Positions 20,646 through 29,237 of a stretch of DNA of 64,000 bases are shown here, piece by piece (positions within the stretch are counted from its first letter, which is position 1; the number at the start of each line of letters is the position of its first letter). The stretch is from Aureimonas pseudogalii (GTDB taxonomy: Bacteria > Pseudomonadota > Alphaproteobacteria > Rhizobiales > Rhizobiaceae), in assembly GCF_014196835.1 (NCBI RefSeq), contig NZ_JACIEK010000001.1:818283-882282 (forward strand). Direction: 5' to 3'. The position numbers were made by a program, and so were the translations under genes. The notes beneath the pieces were generated by a model. The model saw only the letters and a list, made by a program, of their open reading frames with translations. It had not been told where the DNA came from and did not search any database.

Positions 20646-21467
20646 CTACCAGAAGCTCGGAACCACGGGCTCCAGCCGCGCGCCGATGCGCACCGCCGCG
20701 ACCTTTTCGGCGAGGCCCGTGCGGTCGGAGATCTCCACGGCGAGGCCGCAGATCGTCGCCGGACCGGAGGCCGCCTCGAAGCGGCCGCGCGGCACCTTGG
20801 TGAGGAAGCGGTTCAGCGGCTCCTCCTTCTCCATGCCGAGCGAGCTATCATAGTCGCCGCACATGCCGGCATCCGACTGGTAGGCCGTGCCGCCCGGCAG
20901 GATCTGGTGGTCGGCGGTCGGCACATGGGTATGCGTGCCCACCACCACCGAGGCGCGCCCGTCGAGGAAATGGCCGAAGCACTGCTTTTCGCTGGTCGCC
21001 TCGGCGTGGAAATCGACGATCACGGCATCGGCCTGCTCGCCGAGCGGACAGGCCGCCACGATGTCGCCGATGGCGCGGAAGGGATCGTCGAGATCGGGAT
21101 GCATGAAGGCGCGGCCCATCACGTTGGCGACGAGGACACGCGCGCCGTTCTTCGCTTCGAAGAGCCCCGATCCCCGGCCGGGCGTGCCCGGGGGATAATT
21201 GGCGGGGCGTAGGAACCGGTCGTGCCGGGGTGCGAAGGTCAGCGCCTCACGCTGGTCGAAGGCGTGATTGCCGGTGGTCACCACGTCGGCGCCAGCCGCC
21301 ACCGTCTCCTCGAAGATGTCCTCGGTGATGCCGAAGCCGCCTGCGGCGTTCTCGCCGTTCACCACCACGAAATCGAGCCGCCAGTCGGCGACGAGGCCGG
21401 GCAGGCGCTCGTACACCGCCGTGCGGCCGGCGCGGCCCACCATGTCGCCGAGAAACAGGAACCTCAT
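20646..21467 (-). CDS. YmdB-type metallophosphoesterase (TIGR00282 family)
   Basis: Starting at ATG 21467 the 273-residue product begins MRFLFLGDMVGRAGR, the di-iron metallophosphoesterase motif GDxVG. It continues with VVNGENAAGGFGI, TTGNHAFDQRE and VGTHTHVPTADH, the complete set of metal ligands. B. subtilis YmdB is a 2',3'-cyclic nucleotide phosphodiesterase that affects biofilm and mRNA processing; the role in alphaproteobacteria is less clear. The ATG overlaps the TGA of the preceding GST gene (ATGA), indicating translational coupling. Confidence 0.9.
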   Translation of the reverse strand: MRFLFLGDMVGRAGRTAVYERLPGLVADWRLDFVVVNGENAAGGFGITEDIFEETVAAGADVVTTGNHAFDQREALTFAPRHDRFLRPANYPPGTPGRGSGLFEAKNGARVLVANVMGRAFMHPDLDDPFRAIGDIVAACPLGEQADAVIVDFHAEATSEKQCFGHFLDGRASVVVGTHTHVPTADHQILPGGTAYQSDAGMCGDYDSSLGMEKEEPLNRFLTKVPRGRFEAASGPATICGLAVEISDRTGLAEKVAAVRIGARLEPVVPSFW

Positions 21468-22096
21468 GCCGCCAACGCCTCCTTGGCCGCCGTCAGCTTG
21501 GCGAGCGCCCGGCGCACCGCAGCGCGGTCTCCCACCCGGTCCACCCAGTCGGCCAGCGCGGGAAAGCGGTCGCGGGCGTCGAGATCCTTCAGTCCCGACA
21601 CGGCCCAGGACCAGTTCATCACGTCGGCGATCGAGTATTCGCCCGCCAGATACTCGGCGTCCTTTAGCCGGGTGTCGAGCACGCCGAGCAGCCGCTCGGC
21701 CTCGCGCTCGAAACGGCGGATGGCGAAGTCGCTGCGCTCGCTCGCGTTCTTGAAATAGTGGATCTGGCCGATCATCGGCCCGGTGCCGCCGGCCTGGAAG
21801 AAGGTCCAGCCGAGCGCTTCGGCGCGCGCCGGACCGGCGCTCGCCAGAAAGCGTCCGGTCTTCTCGGCGAGATGGACGAGGATCGCGCCGGACTCGAAGA
21901 CCCGCGTCTCCTCGTCGCCCTCCCGGTCGAGGATCGCGGGGATCCGGCCGTTCGGGTTGATCGCAAGAAAGTCCGATTCCTTCTGTTTGCCGGTGGAGAT
22001 GTCGAGAAGGCGCAGATCGTAGTCGAGGCCGCACTCCTCCAGCATGATGATCGGCTTCTCGCCGTTGGGGGTGGTCCAGGTGGTGAGCTCGATCAC
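21464..22096 (-). CDS. Glutathione S-transferase, YfcG/Nu-class-like
   Basis: The start is a GTG at 22096 with GGAG seven bases upstream, giving 210 residues. The N-terminal thioredoxin-like domain begins IELTTWTTPNGEKPIIMLEE, similar to YfcG/Ure2p-like disulfide-bond reductases that use glutathione and a Thr/Asn pair rather than a catalytic cysteine. NPNGRIPAI and ESGAILVHLAEK complete the glutathione site. A helical C-terminal domain follows. It forms a two-gene operon with the YmdB-like gene through an ATGA overlap. The longer open frame upstream is not coding. Confidence 0.88.
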   Translation of the reverse strand: MIELTTWTTPNGEKPIIMLEECGLDYDLRLLDISTGKQKESDFLAINPNGRIPAILDREGDEETRVFESGAILVHLAEKTGRFLASAGPARAEALGWTFFQAGGTGPMIGQIHYFKNASERSDFAIRRFEREAERLLGVLDTRLKDAEYLAGEYSIADVMNWSWAVSGLKDLDARDRFPALADWVDRVGDRAAVRRALAKLTAAKEALAA

Positions 22097-22187
22097 GAGG
22101 CGACTCCGAGAGAATAGGGCCGGAGCGGCATCACATAGGGCCGCCGCTCCACCACAACGACATGCCTTATGGCGAGAAGGGCCATCC

Positions 22188-22739
22188 TTGAACAGCAAAA
22201 CGACGTTTCCGGCGCTCCTCGCCGCCGCGCTCCTCCTCGCCGGCTGCGCGACGCCCGCGCCGACGCCGGCCGCCCGCGTGACCGCCGTGCCGATCGAGCG
22301 CGAGGCGGCGCTCGCCGCGGTCAACGCCTTTCGCGGCGAGCATGGGCTGAAAGCGCTTGCGATCAACGAGACGCTGATGCGGGCGGCCACCGCGCAGTCG
22401 GCAGCCATGGCGGCTCGCGATACGATGGACCACGAGGTCGCGGGCGTGCTGACGACGCGCGTCGAGACGGCCGGCTATCGCTGGGGCACGGTGGCCGAGA
22501 ACATCGCCAAGTCCTATCCCGACTATGACGGGGCGATGAAGGCGTGGATCCACTCGCCGGGGCATCGGCGCAATCTGCTCGACCCCCGCGTCACCGAGAT
22601 CGGCTTTGCCGGCGAGCGCGCGAGCGCGGGCGGCAAGCCCTACTGGACGCAGATCTTCGCCTCTCCCTCGCGGCGCGTCAGCGCGCCGGCCGCGTCGGAA
22701 AAGCCGCTGCGCTGGGGCCCTGAGCTTCGCTTTCCGTGA
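22188..22739 (+). CDS. CAP-domain lipoprotein (SCP/PR1 family)
   Basis: The best start is TTG at 22188, eight bases after AGAAGG. It gives a 183-residue lipoprotein with lipobox LLAGC (acylated Cys20). The CAP domain follows with the signatures VAENIAKSYPD and WIHSPGHRRNLLDPRVTEIG. Bacterial CAP proteins are extracytoplasmic and poorly characterised, with proposed lipid-binding or envelope roles. The 3' end overlaps the 5-FCL gene on the other strand by 62 bases. Confidence 0.85.
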   Translation: MNSKTTFPALLAAALLLAGCATPAPTPAARVTAVPIEREAALAAVNAFRGEHGLKALAINETLMRAATAQSAAMAARDTMDHEVAGVLTTRVETAGYRWGTVAENIAKSYPDYDGAMKAWIHSPGHRRNLLDPRVTEIGFAGERASAGGKPYWTQIFASPSRRVSAPAASEKPLRWGPELRFP

Positions 22740-23283
22740 TCACGAGGTCGAGCCGACGGTCGTGCGGGCCCGTGGGCACCTCGTCCACCTCCTGCGCGGC
22801 GAAGGCGAGGCCGAGGGTGCGGAGGTCCGGGTGAATGTCGGACAGGCGTGCGATGGCCCGGTCGTAGAAGCCGCGCCCATAGCCGAGGCGGGCGCCCGAG
22901 CGATCGAAGGCGAGAAGCGGCACGAAGAGGATGGCGGGCTGCAGCACGGCGGCGCCCGCGCCCGGCGCATGGGTGCCGAAGCCCTGTGGCTCCAGCGGCG
23001 CGTCGCGTAGCAGCTCGCGAAACTCCAGCTCCCCCGCGACGATGGCGGGCACCGCCAACCGGGCCCGCCGGTCCGCCAGCAGCGCCATGAGGGGCCGCGG
23101 GTCGACCTCGGAGCCGATCGGCAGATAGGCCGAGATCACCGTGCCGGCGTCGAAGCGCAGCGCGCCCGCCACGCGTTCGGCCATCGTGAAGGACGCCTCG
23201 ATGCGTTCGGCGACGGGAAGCGCGTCGCGACGTGCCCGTGCCTCGTGGCGCAGCACCGCCTTGCGTTCCGCGATGGCGTCCAT
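22678..23283 (-). CDS. 5-formyltetrahydrofolate cyclo-ligase
   Basis: The enzyme converts 5-formyl-THF with ATP to 5,10-methenyl-THF, returning folate to one-carbon metabolism. ATG at 23283 gives 201 residues starting MDAIAERKAVLRHEARARR. The diagnostic motifs are LPIGSEVDPRPL and the C-terminal LLAFDRSGARLGYGRGFYDR. A short tail beyond the normal RLDLVITE end overlaps the CAP gene antisense. The probable 6S RNA lies upstream on the same strand, the classic ssrS-ygfA neighbourhood. Confidence 0.93.
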   Translation of the reverse strand: MDAIAERKAVLRHEARARRDALPVAERIEASFTMAERVAGALRFDAGTVISAYLPIGSEVDPRPLMALLADRRARLAVPAIVAGELEFRELLRDAPLEPQGFGTHAPGAGAAVLQPAILFVPLLAFDRSGARLGYGRGFYDRAIARLSDIHPDLRTLGLAFAAQEVDEVPTGPHDRRLDLVITESEAQGPSAAAFPTRPAR

Positions 23284-23424
23284 GGCGCTCCCCGATCGGT
23301 TCGCGGCGTCGCTAGCCCGGTCGTGCCACTCTGGCAAGGTCGGGGATCGACCGGCCGATGGCATGCCTGTCGCCGCCCGCGGCGTTGAAAGGCGAAAATG
23401 GGGTGAGGAGTGACGAGCCACCTC

Positions 23425-23538
23425 GGCCGATGAGAAGATCGATCCCGGGAACCTACAAAGTAGGTGGGCGCCGTGTACCGCAGCCCACGGGCCGCAGCAG
23501 GGACAGCTCCCTAGGGGATGCGTAAGGCCCCGGGGAAT
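23425..23538 (-). ncRNA. ssrS: Probable 6S RNA
   Basis: This is the only gap over 300 bases near the 5-FCL gene and it is highly structured on the minus strand. A closing stem pairs 23526-23536 with 23443-23453 (10 of 11 positions including G-U). Inside lie hairpins AGGGA-GCTG-TCCCT and CCTAC-TTT-GTAGG and a terminal stem GTGGGC/GCCCAC, giving the long rod with a bubble expected of 6S RNA. A possible -10 element CATATT lies just before the 5' arm. Location upstream of 5-FCL is conserved for 6S RNA. Exact ends are uncertain, and a covariance-model search was not possible. Confidence 0.62.
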
Positions 23539-23630
23539 ATGTTATCCCTGTCGCACCGTGCAGCCCGTCGCCGCTACATCTAGCACTGCTGCTTCCGGGT
23601 TTCCATGGGCGCGAAAAGAAACAACCGGCT

Positions 23631-25709
23631 TCACGCCCGCGGCACGCGGTCGAGATCGCGCAGCCAGGCGCTCGCCATGGAATCGGAGGGCGCGCGCCAG
23701 TCGCCGCGCGGCGAGAGCGCGCCGCCGGCCGAGACCTTCGGCCCGTTGGGCATGGCCGTGCGCTTGAACTGGCTGGTCTGGAAGAAGCGCACGAGGAAGC
23801 GCTCCAGCCAGTGCCGGATGGTGGCGAGGTCGTATTCGTTCTTCTTGCCCTCGGGAAACCCCGCCGGCCACAGCCCGCCCTCGCGCGAGCCCCAGGCCTG
23901 CAGCGTCAGGAAGGCGACCTTGGCGGGCGACAGGCCGTAGCGCATCGTGTGGAACAGGAAGAAGTCGTTGAGCTCGTAGGGGCCGATCTTCGCCTCGGTG
24001 CTCTGGATCGCGCCGCCGGCATCGGCCGGCACGAGTTCGGGCGAGATCTCGGTGTCGACGATCGCCTGCAGCACCGCGCTCGTGTCGGCGTCGAACTCGC
24101 CGCCGGCCACGCACCAGCGGATGAGATACTGGATCAGCGTCTTCGGCACGCCGGCATTGACGCCGTAATGGCTCATCTGGTCGCCGACGCCATAGGTGCA
24201 CCACCCCAGCGCCAGCTCCGACAGGTCGCCCGTGCCGATCACGAAGCCGTTTCGCTGGTTGGCGATGCGGAAGAGATAGTCGGTGCGAAGGCCCGCCTGC
24301 ACGTTCTCGAAGGTGATGTCGTAGACCGGCTCGCCGCCGGCGAAGGGGTGGCCCATGTCGGCCAGCATCTGGCGCGCCGCCGGGCGAATGTCGATCTCGG
24401 CCGCCTCGATGCCCATCGCGCGCATCAGCGCCCAGGCGTTGCGCTTGGTCGCCTCGCCGGTGGCGAAGCCCGGCAGGGTGAAGCCGAGAATGGCGCGGCG
24501 CGGCAGGCCGAGAAGGTCGCAGGTGCGCGCCGCCACCACCAGTGCATGCGTGGAATCCAGCCCGCCGGAGACGCCGATCACCATCCGGTCGCCGGGCGTC
24601 GCTTCGAAGCGGCGGGCGAGCGCGTGGACCTGGATGTTGAAGGCCTCGTAGCAATCCTCGTCGAGCCGCGCCGGACTGTTCGGCACGTAGGGAAAGCGCC
24701 GGATCGGGCGCTTAAGATCGCGCACGGCATAGTCCGGCCGGTGCTCGAAGCCGATGCGCCGGAAGCTCCATTCCGGGTCGCCCTCGGCCATCGCCGTGTC
24801 GTTGAAGGAGGTGGTGCGCATCCGCTCCTGCCGGATGCGCTGCAGATCGACGTCGGCGAAGGTGATCGCGGGCTCGCGGGCGAAACGGTCGGACTCGGCG
24901 AGGAGATCGCCGAGCTCATGGATCATCGCCTGCCCGTCCCAGGCGAGATCGTTGGTGCTCTCGCCGAAGCCCGCCGCCGAATAGACATAGGCCGCGATGC
25001 AGCGCATCGCCTGCGAGGCGCAGAGGAGATGCCGGTCCGCCGACTTGCCGACCACGATGTTGGAGGCCGAGAGATTGCAGAGCACCGTGGCGCCGGCGAG
25101 CGCACCACGCGTCGATGGGGGCGCGGCGACCCAAAAGTCCTCGCAGATCTCGGCATGGACCACGAAGTCGGGAAGATCGTCGGCGGAGAAAAGAAGATCG
25201 ACGCCGAAGGGGACGCGCGCCCCCGCCACCGTGATTTCGGCCTCCACGATGCCCGCGCCGCCGGCGAACCAGCGGCGCTCGTAGAACTCGCGGTAGTTCG
25301 GCGGGAAGCTCTTCGGCACGACGCCGAGAATGCGGCCGCGCGACATCGCCACCGCGCAATTGTAGAGCCGCCCGTTGCGCCGCAGCGGGGCGCCGACGAG
25401 GACGAGCGGGCCGAGATCGCTCGTTGCCTGCCGCAGATCGTCGAGCGCGGTCTCCACCTCGTCGAGCAGGGCGTCCTGCAACAGGAGGTCGTCGATCGCG
25501 TAGCCCGAGAGGGCGAGTTCGGGCGTCACCACGAGATCGGCGCCCGCCGTGTCCGCGCGGCGGATCTCGGCCAGCAGCGCCCCGCCATTGCCGCGGGGAT
25601 CGGCGGGATGCACGCGGGGCGTCACGGCGCAGACGCGCACGAAACCATGGGAATGTGGGGCGTGGAACCGCTCAAGATCGCGCTGGCGGCTCGCTGCGTC
25701 TGCGGTCAT
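23631..25709 (-). CDS. nadE: Glutamine-dependent NAD+ synthetase
   Basis: The last step of NAD synthesis: nicotinic acid adenine dinucleotide is amidated with glutamine-derived ammonia and ATP. The 692-residue protein is the large two-domain type. The N-terminal nitrilase-like glutaminase has its triad at Glu64, Lys133 and Cys189 (in AEICEDFW). The C-terminal synthetase has the PP-loop SGGLDS at 381-386 and a second ATP-site segment GTGDLSELALGW. ATG at 25709 is the family start; sequence upstream is not coding. It ends just before the 6S RNA promoter region. Confidence 0.95.
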   Translation of the reverse strand: MTADAASRQRDLERFHAPHSHGFVRVCAVTPRVHPADPRGNGGALLAEIRRADTAGADLVVTPELALSGYAIDDLLLQDALLDEVETALDDLRQATSDLGPLVLVGAPLRRNGRLYNCAVAMSRGRILGVVPKSFPPNYREFYERRWFAGGAGIVEAEITVAGARVPFGVDLLFSADDLPDFVVHAEICEDFWVAAPPSTRGALAGATVLCNLSASNIVVGKSADRHLLCASQAMRCIAAYVYSAAGFGESTNDLAWDGQAMIHELGDLLAESDRFAREPAITFADVDLQRIRQERMRTTSFNDTAMAEGDPEWSFRRIGFEHRPDYAVRDLKRPIRRFPYVPNSPARLDEDCYEAFNIQVHALARRFEATPGDRMVIGVSGGLDSTHALVVAARTCDLLGLPRRAILGFTLPGFATGEATKRNAWALMRAMGIEAAEIDIRPAARQMLADMGHPFAGGEPVYDITFENVQAGLRTDYLFRIANQRNGFVIGTGDLSELALGWCTYGVGDQMSHYGVNAGVPKTLIQYLIRWCVAGGEFDADTSAVLQAIVDTEISPELVPADAGGAIQSTEAKIGPYELNDFFLFHTMRYGLSPAKVAFLTLQAWGSREGGLWPAGFPEGKKNEYDLATIRHWLERFLVRFFQTSQFKRTAMPNGPKVSAGGALSPRGDWRAPSDSMASAWLRDLDRVPRA

Positions 25710-25889
25710 GACGTCGCTCCCTCTGCTGGGCGGCGCGTCGCCGGCCACCCGCCGCGAAGGGGGATAGCGCGCCGCCGCCGCCGGGGCAAATCGCAGGCGC
25801 CGGCAGGAATTGCCTGCATCCACGGTCGGGGAGGCTTCGCCCGGGCGCGAGCGGCCCTAGTTTGCGGGGAAACGAGGAGGAGACCTGTG

Positions 25890-26132
25890 ATGAATCTCAC
25901 CGATGCGGAGCGCGAGTTCCTGGAGGCGATGCGCGCCATCACGATCAATGAGGGCGGACACGAGATCTATGTCGGGCTGACGCCGGAGGAGAGCGAGGCC
26001 TATCTTCTCCTGGCGCGCCGCGACCAGAGCGGTGAACTCGAAGGCGCCGAACTCGAACGCTTCCGCGAGATGCACGCTCGCCACGAGGCGGCGCGGCAGG
26101 CGATCGTCGAGGGTAAGGTGCCGCTGCACTAG
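25890..26132 (+). CDS. Small conserved-type hypothetical protein, 80 residues
   Basis: A very strong Shine-Dalgarno (GAGGAGGAG) precedes the ATG at 25890 by about eight bases. The product is soluble, rich in Glu and Arg and predicted mostly helical, with a central EIYVGLTPEESEAYLLLARRD segment. No family was recognised. It is divergent from nadE (180-base gap) and monocistronic. The frame is open far upstream across nadE, but that part is antisense shadow. Confidence 0.72.
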   Translation: MNLTDAEREFLEAMRAITINEGGHEIYVGLTPEESEAYLLLARRDQSGELEGAELERFREMHARHEAARQAIVEGKVPLH

Positions 26133-26285
26133 CGTTGGTCCAGCGAGTTGGCTGCGCCCGGCGGGCAGGCGGTACCGCTTGTCGGCGTCCCTTCGCCGTG
26201 ACGGTTGCTCCCCACGTTGCCGGCAAGGCTCGCCGGGCATCCCGGCAACGAAGAGTCGACGCGTGAACTCGTCGCCAAGCTGTGT

Positions 26286-26317
26286 TGGCAGTTGTCCCGT
26301 TTCAACGCGAACTGCCA
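26286..26317. repeat. Inverted repeat TGGCAGTT/AACTGCCA in a non-coding stretch
   Basis: A perfect 8-bp inverted repeat with a 16-base spacer in the 26133-26500 gap, before the App1-like gene. No other gene was seen in this 368-base gap. It may be an operator, or a terminator remnant for the small gene ending at 26132. Confidence 0.35.
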
Positions 26318-26500
26318 TCGACCGGCCGCAGGCCGACATTCGCCGCCCGCATCGCGATGAGTGACGACGGGACCGATGACCAGAGGTCGCTGCTTGCCTC
26401 CGGCGGACATGGTGCAGCCAGCCTCCTCCACCTGCGAACCGCCGAAGCCCTCCCCGCTCATGGCTTCTCGCCCCAAACCGCTCTCGACCGGAAACGCATC

Positions 26501-27667
26501 GTGTCCAGCCCCCTTCCCCTGCGCATTGCCGGAACGCTCGCCCATCGCTGGGGCGACCTTCGCTACCGCGCCAAGATCGCCCTGCGTCTCACCTCGCCGC
26601 CGATCATGCTGCCCTACCGCGGATGGGCGGGCGCGGATGCCCTGCATCTCACGGGGCGGGTCGTCGAAGACGAGAAGGTCATTCACGCCCGGCCGACGCG
26701 ATCGCGCTGGCGCAACCTCTGGCGCACCTATCGGCGCTACGAGACCGACGAGATCCGCGGCGCCGAGATCACATGGAGCGGCTTCGGCCTCTCCGGGCGC
26801 GCCACGACGAGCCGCGAGGGCTTCTTCTCGCTGTCGATCGAGCGCACCGAACTGCCCGATGGTCTCGGGGACGCCCCCTGGCAGCCGATCGCGTTGCGGC
26901 TGGAAGGCGCGCCGGGCTATCGCTTCGCGCCGATCCGCTGCGGGGCCGAGATCCGTTGCGTTTCGCCGGACGCTGCCTTCGCGGTCGTCTCCGACATCGA
27001 CGACACGATCGTCGAGACCAGCGCGCAGCATTTTCTCGACCACGTGCGCACGGTCGCGTTGAACTCGGCCGAGAGCCGCGTCGCCTTCCCTGGCATCGCC
27101 TTCCTCTACCGCGCGCTGGCGGCGGGCGTGCGGGGCGGCGAGACCAACCCGATCTTCTACGTCTCGTCCAGCCCGTGGAACCTCTACGAGCTCTTCGCCG
27201 AGTTCCTCCAGCGGCGCGGTCTTCCGGCCGGACCGATGTTCCTCAAGGATTTCGGCCTGACGCCGACGCAATGGCTGACGGGCAGCCACGCCACGCACAA
27301 GACCGCCGCGATCGAGACGCTTCTTCGAGGCTATCCCGCGTTGGCCTTCATCCTCATCGGCGACACCGGCCAGCGCGACGCCGAGATCTATGCCGACATC
27401 GTGCGGCGCCATCCCGGGCGCATACTCTCGGTGCACTTGCGCGACGTCTCGCCGAAGGGACAGCGGCCCGCCGTCGCGGCGGCCGTGGCTGCGATCGACG
27501 CGGCCGGCGTCGCGATCACCACCAGCCCTACTCTCGAGGGCGCGGCGCGAACCTGCGAGGAGCACGGGCTGGTGGCGCCCGGCACGGGCCAGGCCATGCG
27601 CCGCGAGATCGAGAGCGACCGGGCGCGGCTCGCCGGCAGCGCTGCAGGGGTGGCGAGCGAGGACTGA
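26501..27667 (+). CDS. App1-like phosphatase (DUF2183)
   Basis: From the GTG at 26501 the protein has 388 residues. An N-terminal beta-rich region (MLPYRGWAGADALHLTGRV) precedes the conserved DUF2183 phosphatase domain with the DxDxT motif SDIDDTIVET, the FYVSSSPWNLYELF segment and the FILIGDTGQRDAEIY segment. Yeast App1 is a phosphatidate phosphatase of this family; bacterial substrates are unknown but lipid phosphates are plausible. ATG at 26357 is an alternative start, but the added sequence resembles no family member. It ends before a strong bidirectional terminator. Confidence 0.82.
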   Translation: MSSPLPLRIAGTLAHRWGDLRYRAKIALRLTSPPIMLPYRGWAGADALHLTGRVVEDEKVIHARPTRSRWRNLWRTYRRYETDEIRGAEITWSGFGLSGRATTSREGFFSLSIERTELPDGLGDAPWQPIALRLEGAPGYRFAPIRCGAEIRCVSPDAAFAVVSDIDDTIVETSAQHFLDHVRTVALNSAESRVAFPGIAFLYRALAAGVRGGETNPIFYVSSSPWNLYELFAEFLQRRGLPAGPMFLKDFGLTPTQWLTGSHATHKTAAIETLLRGYPALAFILIGDTGQRDAEIYADIVRRHPGRILSVHLRDVSPKGQRPAVAAAVAAIDAAGVAITTSPTLEGAARTCEEHGLVAPGTGQAMRREIESDRARLAGSAAGVASED

Positions 27668-27706
27668 CTGCGAGCGGCGAGGCGAGACAGCGACACCCGA
27701 AATGCA

Positions 27707-27737
27707 GAAAGCCGGCCCTCACGAGCCGGCTTTCTTC
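27707..27737. terminator. Bidirectional terminator between DUF2183 gene and atp operon
   Basis: Perfect 10-bp stem GAAAGCCGGC / GCCGGCTTTC with an 8-base loop; the arms end in T runs in both directions. It separates the convergent App1-like gene and atpF. Confidence 0.85.
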
Positions 27738-27759
27738 GATAGTGACTGGGACGCGCCCG

Positions 27760-28242
27760 TCAGTTCAGACGGCGGCGGACCTCGGCGATCGACTGGTCGG
27801 TCATCGCGCCGTCGCCGCCGACATTGCGCTCTTGGATGATTCGGGTCGCGGCCTCGACCGCGATGTTCACGGCAGAGGCGCGCACCTCGGCGATCGCGTC
27901 GGCCTCGGCCTGCACGATCTTCTGCTCGGCGACCTGCGTGCGGCGAGCGACGTATTCCGCGCTCTTGCGGTGCGCGTCCTCGAGGAGGGCGGACGCCTCG
28001 CGCTGCGCCATCGCGACGATCTCGCGCGCCTCGTCTTCGGCCTCGCGGCGGCGGCGCTGGAACTCGGCGAGCTGACGCTTGGCCTCTTCCTTCAGCTCGC
28101 GCGCTTCCTCGATCTCGTTGCGGATCTGGTGCGAGCGCTTGTCGAGCGCCTTCGACATCATGCCGGGCACCTTCAGATAGGCGATCAGCACGAAGAAGAG
28201 GATGAGGCCGATCAGGGCCCAGAACGTGTTGTCGAACGCCAA
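27760..28242 (-). CDS. atpF: ATP synthase F0 subunit b
   Basis: Subunit b is part of the peripheral stalk that holds the F1 catalytic head against rotation. The 160-residue protein has one N-terminal membrane helix (about 6-24, TFWALIGLILFFVLIAYL) followed by a long charged coiled coil. It is the last gene of the F0 operon, 12 bases after b'. As in other Rhizobiales, the F0 genes stand apart from the F1 genes, which are not in this window. Confidence 0.94.
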   Translation of the reverse strand: MAFDNTFWALIGLILFFVLIAYLKVPGMMSKALDKRSHQIRNEIEEARELKEEAKRQLAEFQRRRREAEDEAREIVAMAQREASALLEDAHRKSAEYVARRTQVAEQKIVQAEADAIAEVRASAVNIAVEAATRIIQERNVGGDGAMTDQSIAEVRRRLN

Positions 28243-28254
28243 GGGGACCTCCTG

Positions 28255-28869
28255 TTACGAGCGGACGGAGCGGACGGCGCGCGACACGTCCTCGCGGGAC
28301 ACGTCGAGGCGGGTCAGCTCGGCGAGGATGGTCTCGGCGGCGTCTTCGGCGATGCCGTCGACATCGGCGAGGGCGCGGGCCTTCACGTCGGCGATCTGGG
28401 CCTGCGCGGCTTCGAGCTTGGCGTCGAGCTCGGCCTCGATGCGCTTGCGCTGCGCGTCGGCGTCGGCGCGGGCGCCGTCGCGGGCCTCGATCGCGATGCG
28501 ATGGGAATTCTCACGGGCGGAAGCCAGTTCCTGCTCGTAGGCGGCCTGGGCCTCGTCGGCATCGGCGCGCATGCGCTCGGCGGCGTCGAGGTCGACGGCG
28601 ATGCGCTCGCGCCGGTTCTCGAGGATCGCGGCGATGCGCGGCAGGATGGTCTTGGAAAGAACGTAGTAGAAGACGCCGAACGAGATCGCCAGCCACAGGA
28701 TCTGCGAGGCGAAGAACTCTGGGTTCATCGGCGGGAAGCCGGCTTCCTCGTGCGACCCTTCGGGAACGTGGATCGCTTCTCCGGTCGCGGGTACTGGCGA
28801 TTCCATCAAAGTGGCTCCATGCCCCGCATCCGGTGTCTCGGCCTGCGCGAAGGCGGCTGTAACGAACAT
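28255..28869 (-). CDS. atpG: ATP synthase F0 subunit b'
   Basis: The second, non-identical stalk subunit found in alphaproteobacteria and phototrophs; it forms a b-b' heterodimer. ATG at 28869 gives 204 residues. An N-terminal extension of about 50 residues, beginning with the Ala-rich MFVTAAFAQAET, precedes the membrane helix (about 57-77, SQILWLAISFGVFYYVLS). A long coiled coil follows. The extension and order (c, b', b) mark it as b' rather than b. Confidence 0.92.
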   Translation of the reverse strand: MFVTAAFAQAETPDAGHGATLMESPVPATGEAIHVPEGSHEEAGFPPMNPEFFASQILWLAISFGVFYYVLSKTILPRIAAILENRRERIAVDLDAAERMRADADEAQAAYEQELASARENSHRIAIEARDGARADADAQRKRIEAELDAKLEAAQAQIADVKARALADVDGIAEDAAETILAELTRLDVSREDVSRAVRSVRS

Positions 28870-28944
28870 GACGAACTCCGATGATACGGGTCCGGCCGCC
28901 CCCATTCGGGAGCGGCCGGCTGCACAATCCCCTGGGGACGATGC

Positions 28945-29169
28945 TTAGACGAAGAGCAGCAGCAGCGCGATCAGCAGCGAGAAGATGCCGAGCGCTTCGG
29001 TGACGGCGAAGCCGAACACGAGACGGCCGAACTGACCGTCGGCAGCCGACGGGTTGCGCAGGGCGCCCGTGAGGAAGCTCGAGAAGATGTTGCCGAGGGC
29101 AAGAGCGGTACCGGCCATGCCGAAGCAGGCAAGACCAGCGCCGATGTAACGTGCAGCTTCCGCGTCCAT
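28945..29169 (-). CDS. atpE: ATP synthase F0 subunit c
   Basis: Subunit c forms the proton-driven rotor ring. The 74-residue hairpin protein has two membrane helices joined by the polar loop RNPSA. The proton-carrying acidic residue is Glu58 in FAVTEALGIF. The ATG at 29169 has AGGAG six bases upstream; the longer frame from 29214 is leader sequence. It lies between atpB and the b' gene. Confidence 0.97.
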   Translation of the reverse strand: MDAEAARYIGAGLACFGMAGTALALGNIFSSFLTGALRNPSAADGQFGRLVFGFAVTEALGIFSLLIALLLLFV

Positions 29170-29237
29170 GAGAACTCCTTTTGATTGGATCGTGCGGGGT
29201 AGGATCCGCGGCACGGGGCCGCGAAAGCGAAGACGGG

